From: Streptomyces chartreusis
GTDB taxonomy: Bacteria; Actinomycetota; Actinomycetes; Streptomycetales; Streptomycetaceae
Reading direction: 5' to 3'
DNA: 64,000 nt
Assembly: GCF_008704715.1 (NCBI RefSeq)
Contig: NZ_CP023689.1
Span: 8,680,001 to 8,744,000 of the forward strand
The translations under genes and the position numbers were made by a program. The notes under the pieces were generated by a model. That model ran no database searches, was not told the origin of the DNA, and saw only the letters and a program-made list of their open reading frames with translations. Position 1 is the stretch's first letter. Each line of letters starts with the position of its first letter. Below, piece by piece: positions 62,448 to 64,000 of the stretch.

Positions 62448-62840
62448 CCCTGTGGTGTTGTCATGGCTGCGTCACGAGCTCGGGCTACTCCACGGTAATG
62501 CACGAACGGCATCCGCACACCGAGATGTTCGACAGGTCGAAGGCGTTGCTTCGACGGCGGTGCCGCCCGCCGGATGGCCCGCCCTGTTTGCCCATCCCGC
62601 AGCCGCGCCTGCCGGATGGCCCGCCCTGTTTGCCCATCCCGCAGCCGCGCCTGCCCTGCGCGCCGCCCTGCGTGCCCAGCGCGCCGGATGCCAACCGTGC
62701 AGCGGCTCCCGCTCCTCTGTCCCGCCCCTGTTTCGTCTCGACGCACCCCCCTGCGCATTTTCCGTCCTGCCCTGTGGCGCCTCGGCACGCCCCCTGCGCA
62801 TCCTCGTAGGTACCCGCGTCCCCAGGGAGGCAAGATCCTC
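62448..62840. other. 393-base spacer with a 42-bp tandem duplication
   Basis: Between the divergent GH5 and methyltransferase genes I see no convincing gene. Proline/cysteine-rich and glycine-rich ORFs on either strand arise from the repeat and have no ribosome-binding site. The region must hold the promoters of both neighbours. Confidence 0.6.
62569..62652. repeat. two perfect 42-bp direct repeats
   Basis: The unit beginning GCCGGATGGCCCGCCC occurs at 62569-62610 and again at 62611-62652 without a mismatch. A third, degenerate copy (GCCCTGCGCGCCGCCCTG) follows. Because 42 is a multiple of three, the duplication keeps any reading frame open, which explains the spurious ORFs. Confidence 0.85.
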
Positions 62841-63617
62841 ATGCCGGCCAAGAACCTCACCGTGAACCGTGCGGCCCTCGGTCATCGCCTGGCCTACGCC
62901 CTGCGCCACCCCAACCGGGTGCCCCGCCATCTGGCGCGCTCGGCCCGCGACATGTGGCTGCGCCGCCGTCATCCCGACCATGTCTCCTACTACCGCGCCG
63001 TGATGCGCTCCGACACCCGGGCCGACCCGGACGCGGCCGTAGGCAGCCACAACCGGGAGCGGTGGCTGGCGCTCGGGGAGATGCAGTTCGACTACCTCGT
63101 CGGCCACGGCCTGCGCCCCGCGCACCGGATGCTGGAGATCGGCTGCGGCAACCTGCGCGGCGGCTGGCGGTTCATCCGGCACCTGGAGCCCGGCCACTAC
63201 TACGGCATCGACATCTCGCCGGACATCCTCTTCGCCGCGCAGGACACCGTGGTGACGATGGGTCTCCAGCAACGGCTGCCCATGCTCACCCCGGTGCGCG
63301 ACCTGACGCTGCGGTTCCTGCCCGAGGCCCACTTCGACGTCGTGCACGCGCACAGCGTCTTCTCGCACGCGCCGTTGCCGGTCATCGAGGAGTGCCTGGC
63401 CAACGTCGGACGGGTGCTGGCGCCGGGCGGCTGGTTCGACTTCACCTTCGACCGCACCGAGGGCGAGGAGCACCAGGTCCTGCGGGAGGACTTCTACTAC
63501 CGCACCGAGACCCTCACGACGCTCGCCGAGCGACACGGGCTGCGGGCCCGCTTCATGACGGACTGGGAGAAACTCCCGCACGGCCAGTCGAAGATCCGCG
63601 TCACGCACCCGAGTTGA
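62841..63617 (+). CDS. class I SAM-dependent methyltransferase
   Basis: The 258-residue protein has a full motif I MLEIGCGNLRGG, motif II YYGIDIS, motif IV FDVVHAHSVFSHAPL and the post-motif VLAPGGWFDFTFD. The N-terminal 80 residues are basic and helical (LARSARDMWLRRRHPDHVSYY). It resembles methyltransferases found near sugar or lipid modification genes; the substrate is not known. ATG 62841 follows GGGAGG at 10 bases; in-frame codons further upstream belong to the repeat region and are not likely to be translated. Confidence 0.88.
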   Translation: MPAKNLTVNRAALGHRLAYALRHPNRVPRHLARSARDMWLRRRHPDHVSYYRAVMRSDTRADPDAAVGSHNRERWLALGEMQFDYLVGHGLRPAHRMLEIGCGNLRGGWRFIRHLEPGHYYGIDISPDILFAAQDTVVTMGLQQRLPMLTPVRDLTLRFLPEAHFDVVHAHSVFSHAPLPVIEECLANVGRVLAPGGWFDFTFDRTEGEEHQVLREDFYYRTETLTTLAERHGLRARFMTDWEKLPHGQSKIRVTHPS

Positions 63618-63726
63618 GCCGGCTCCCCGCCGGCGGCCCACTTGTGACCCGTCAGTAGGTCATTTGTCCCGGACTCTTGACTCGTCATGCGCCAGTGGCC
63701 ATCCTCGTCGCACATATTGCGAGGTC

Positions 63727-64000
63727 ATGACAACCCGACCCCGCTCTCCCGCCGACCGAGGGACGTGGGCTGTGACCACTGCCGGACGCCCGTATCGCCG
63801 ACGCAAGAACGTCACCGTGGTGTCGCTCCTCCTGCTCGTGCTGTCCATCGCGCTCGGACCCACCCCGAGCTCGGCGGCCGGCGCCAACTGGTGGGACCCG
63901 AGCGCACGACCCGCGCCGGACTCCCAGATCAATGTCACGGGGGAGCCCTTCACCGGCACCAACGCCAAGGGCGAGGTCCGCGGCTTCGTCGACGCGCACG
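63727..64000 (+). CDS. secreted protein, possible amidohydrolase-like enzyme, 3' partial
   Basis: The frame is open from ATG 63727 to the right edge with no stop. A basic start and the hydrophobic run VVSLLLLVLSIALGP form a signal peptide, with likely cleavage after SSAAG. The mature part begins NWWDPSARP and reaches GEVRGFVDAH at the edge, which would suit the HxH metal motif of amidohydrolase or dipeptidase-like enzymes, but the decisive part is outside the window. A GTG at 63772 is an alternative start that still leaves the signal peptide intact. Confidence 0.7.
   Translation, partial: MTTRPRSPADRGTWAVTTAGRPYRRRKNVTVVSLLLLVLSIALGPTPSSAAGANWWDPSARPAPDSQINVTGEPFTGTNAKGEVRGFVDAH

Noticed and set aside
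62485..62809. Glycine-rich (minus) and Pro/Cys-rich (plus) ORFs before the methyltransferase, possibly collagen-like or a small peptide
   Set aside because: Their periodicity comes from the 42-bp DNA duplication, starts are poor and no family match is visible.

Overview
The window looks like a stretch of Streptomyces chromosome. GC content is very high with a strong third-position GC bias, GTG and TTG starts are common, and many genes belong to actinobacterial families (SCO2400-like protein, DUF6332, DUF4395, DUF6986, mycothiol-dependent isomerase family, deazaflavin-dependent nitroreductase family). I saw no tRNA, rRNA, CRISPR array or complete autonomous insertion sequence.

Layout. 1-6150 holds housekeeping genes: a truncated B3/B4 protein, a PlsC acyltransferase, a DUF4395/thioredoxin pair, a flavin reductase behind a short Cys-Cys leader ORF, the etfB-etfA operon, and a secreted endonuclease/exonuclease/phosphatase-fold protein. 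6300-13240 holds a DUF6986 aldolase-like gene behind an IclR-type palindrome, a membrane Ser/Thr kinase, a LacI regulator divergent from a ROK sugar kinase, and a repeat-rich spacer. 13244-25410 holds a secreted GH27 alpha-galactosidase, an epimerase, a P-loop kinase/Nudix fusion, an M20 peptidase, a geranylgeranyl-reductase-like flavoprotein, a TetR/nitroreductase divergent pair and a two-component system. 25410-34430 holds a 188-bp MITE-like element at the end of an MFS gene, a MarR regulator, a second MFS gene, a GCS2-type glutamate-cysteine ligase, and a ThuA-Gfo/Idh operon behind a CGAAA-type palindrome.

The most interesting part is 34435-52988, which I read as one biosynthetic gene cluster. 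It carries a complete minimal type II PKS (ACP, KS-alpha, KS-beta/CLF) with its own ketoreductase, two MaoC-type dehydratases and a DsbA-like isomerase. That is the composition of a highly reducing type II PKS making an all-reduced-then-dehydrated polyene. It also carries a PhzC-type DAHP synthase and a fused aminodeoxychorismate synthase (p-aminobenzoate supply), an AurF-like di-iron N-oxygenase with all seven metal ligands, an aryl/acyl-CoA ligase, a LuxE-like/LuxC-like acyl-activation and reduction pair, an acyl-CoA carboxylase beta subunit, a MarR regulator, a SnoaL/NTF2-like protein, a methyltransferase-like protein and one unrecognised gene. The simplest model is that p-aminobenzoate is made and activated, extended to a short polyene by the type II PKS, and N-oxidised to nitroso/nitro or azoxy level, with the LuxC-like enzyme possibly setting an aldehyde or alcohol terminus. 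From memory the closest known chemistry is azoxymycin (N-oxygenase AzoC), but identity cannot be settled from this window. Four cluster genes have TTA leucine codons near their 5' ends, which points to bldA control.

After the cluster come a decayed two-component system (53020-53690), a Tat-exported PD40/amidohydrolase fusion, an SCO2400-like protein, a dihydrolipoyl dehydrogenase, a CPBP protease, a secreted GH5 enzyme, a methyltransferase behind a 42-bp tandem repeat, and the start of a secreted protein running off the right edge.
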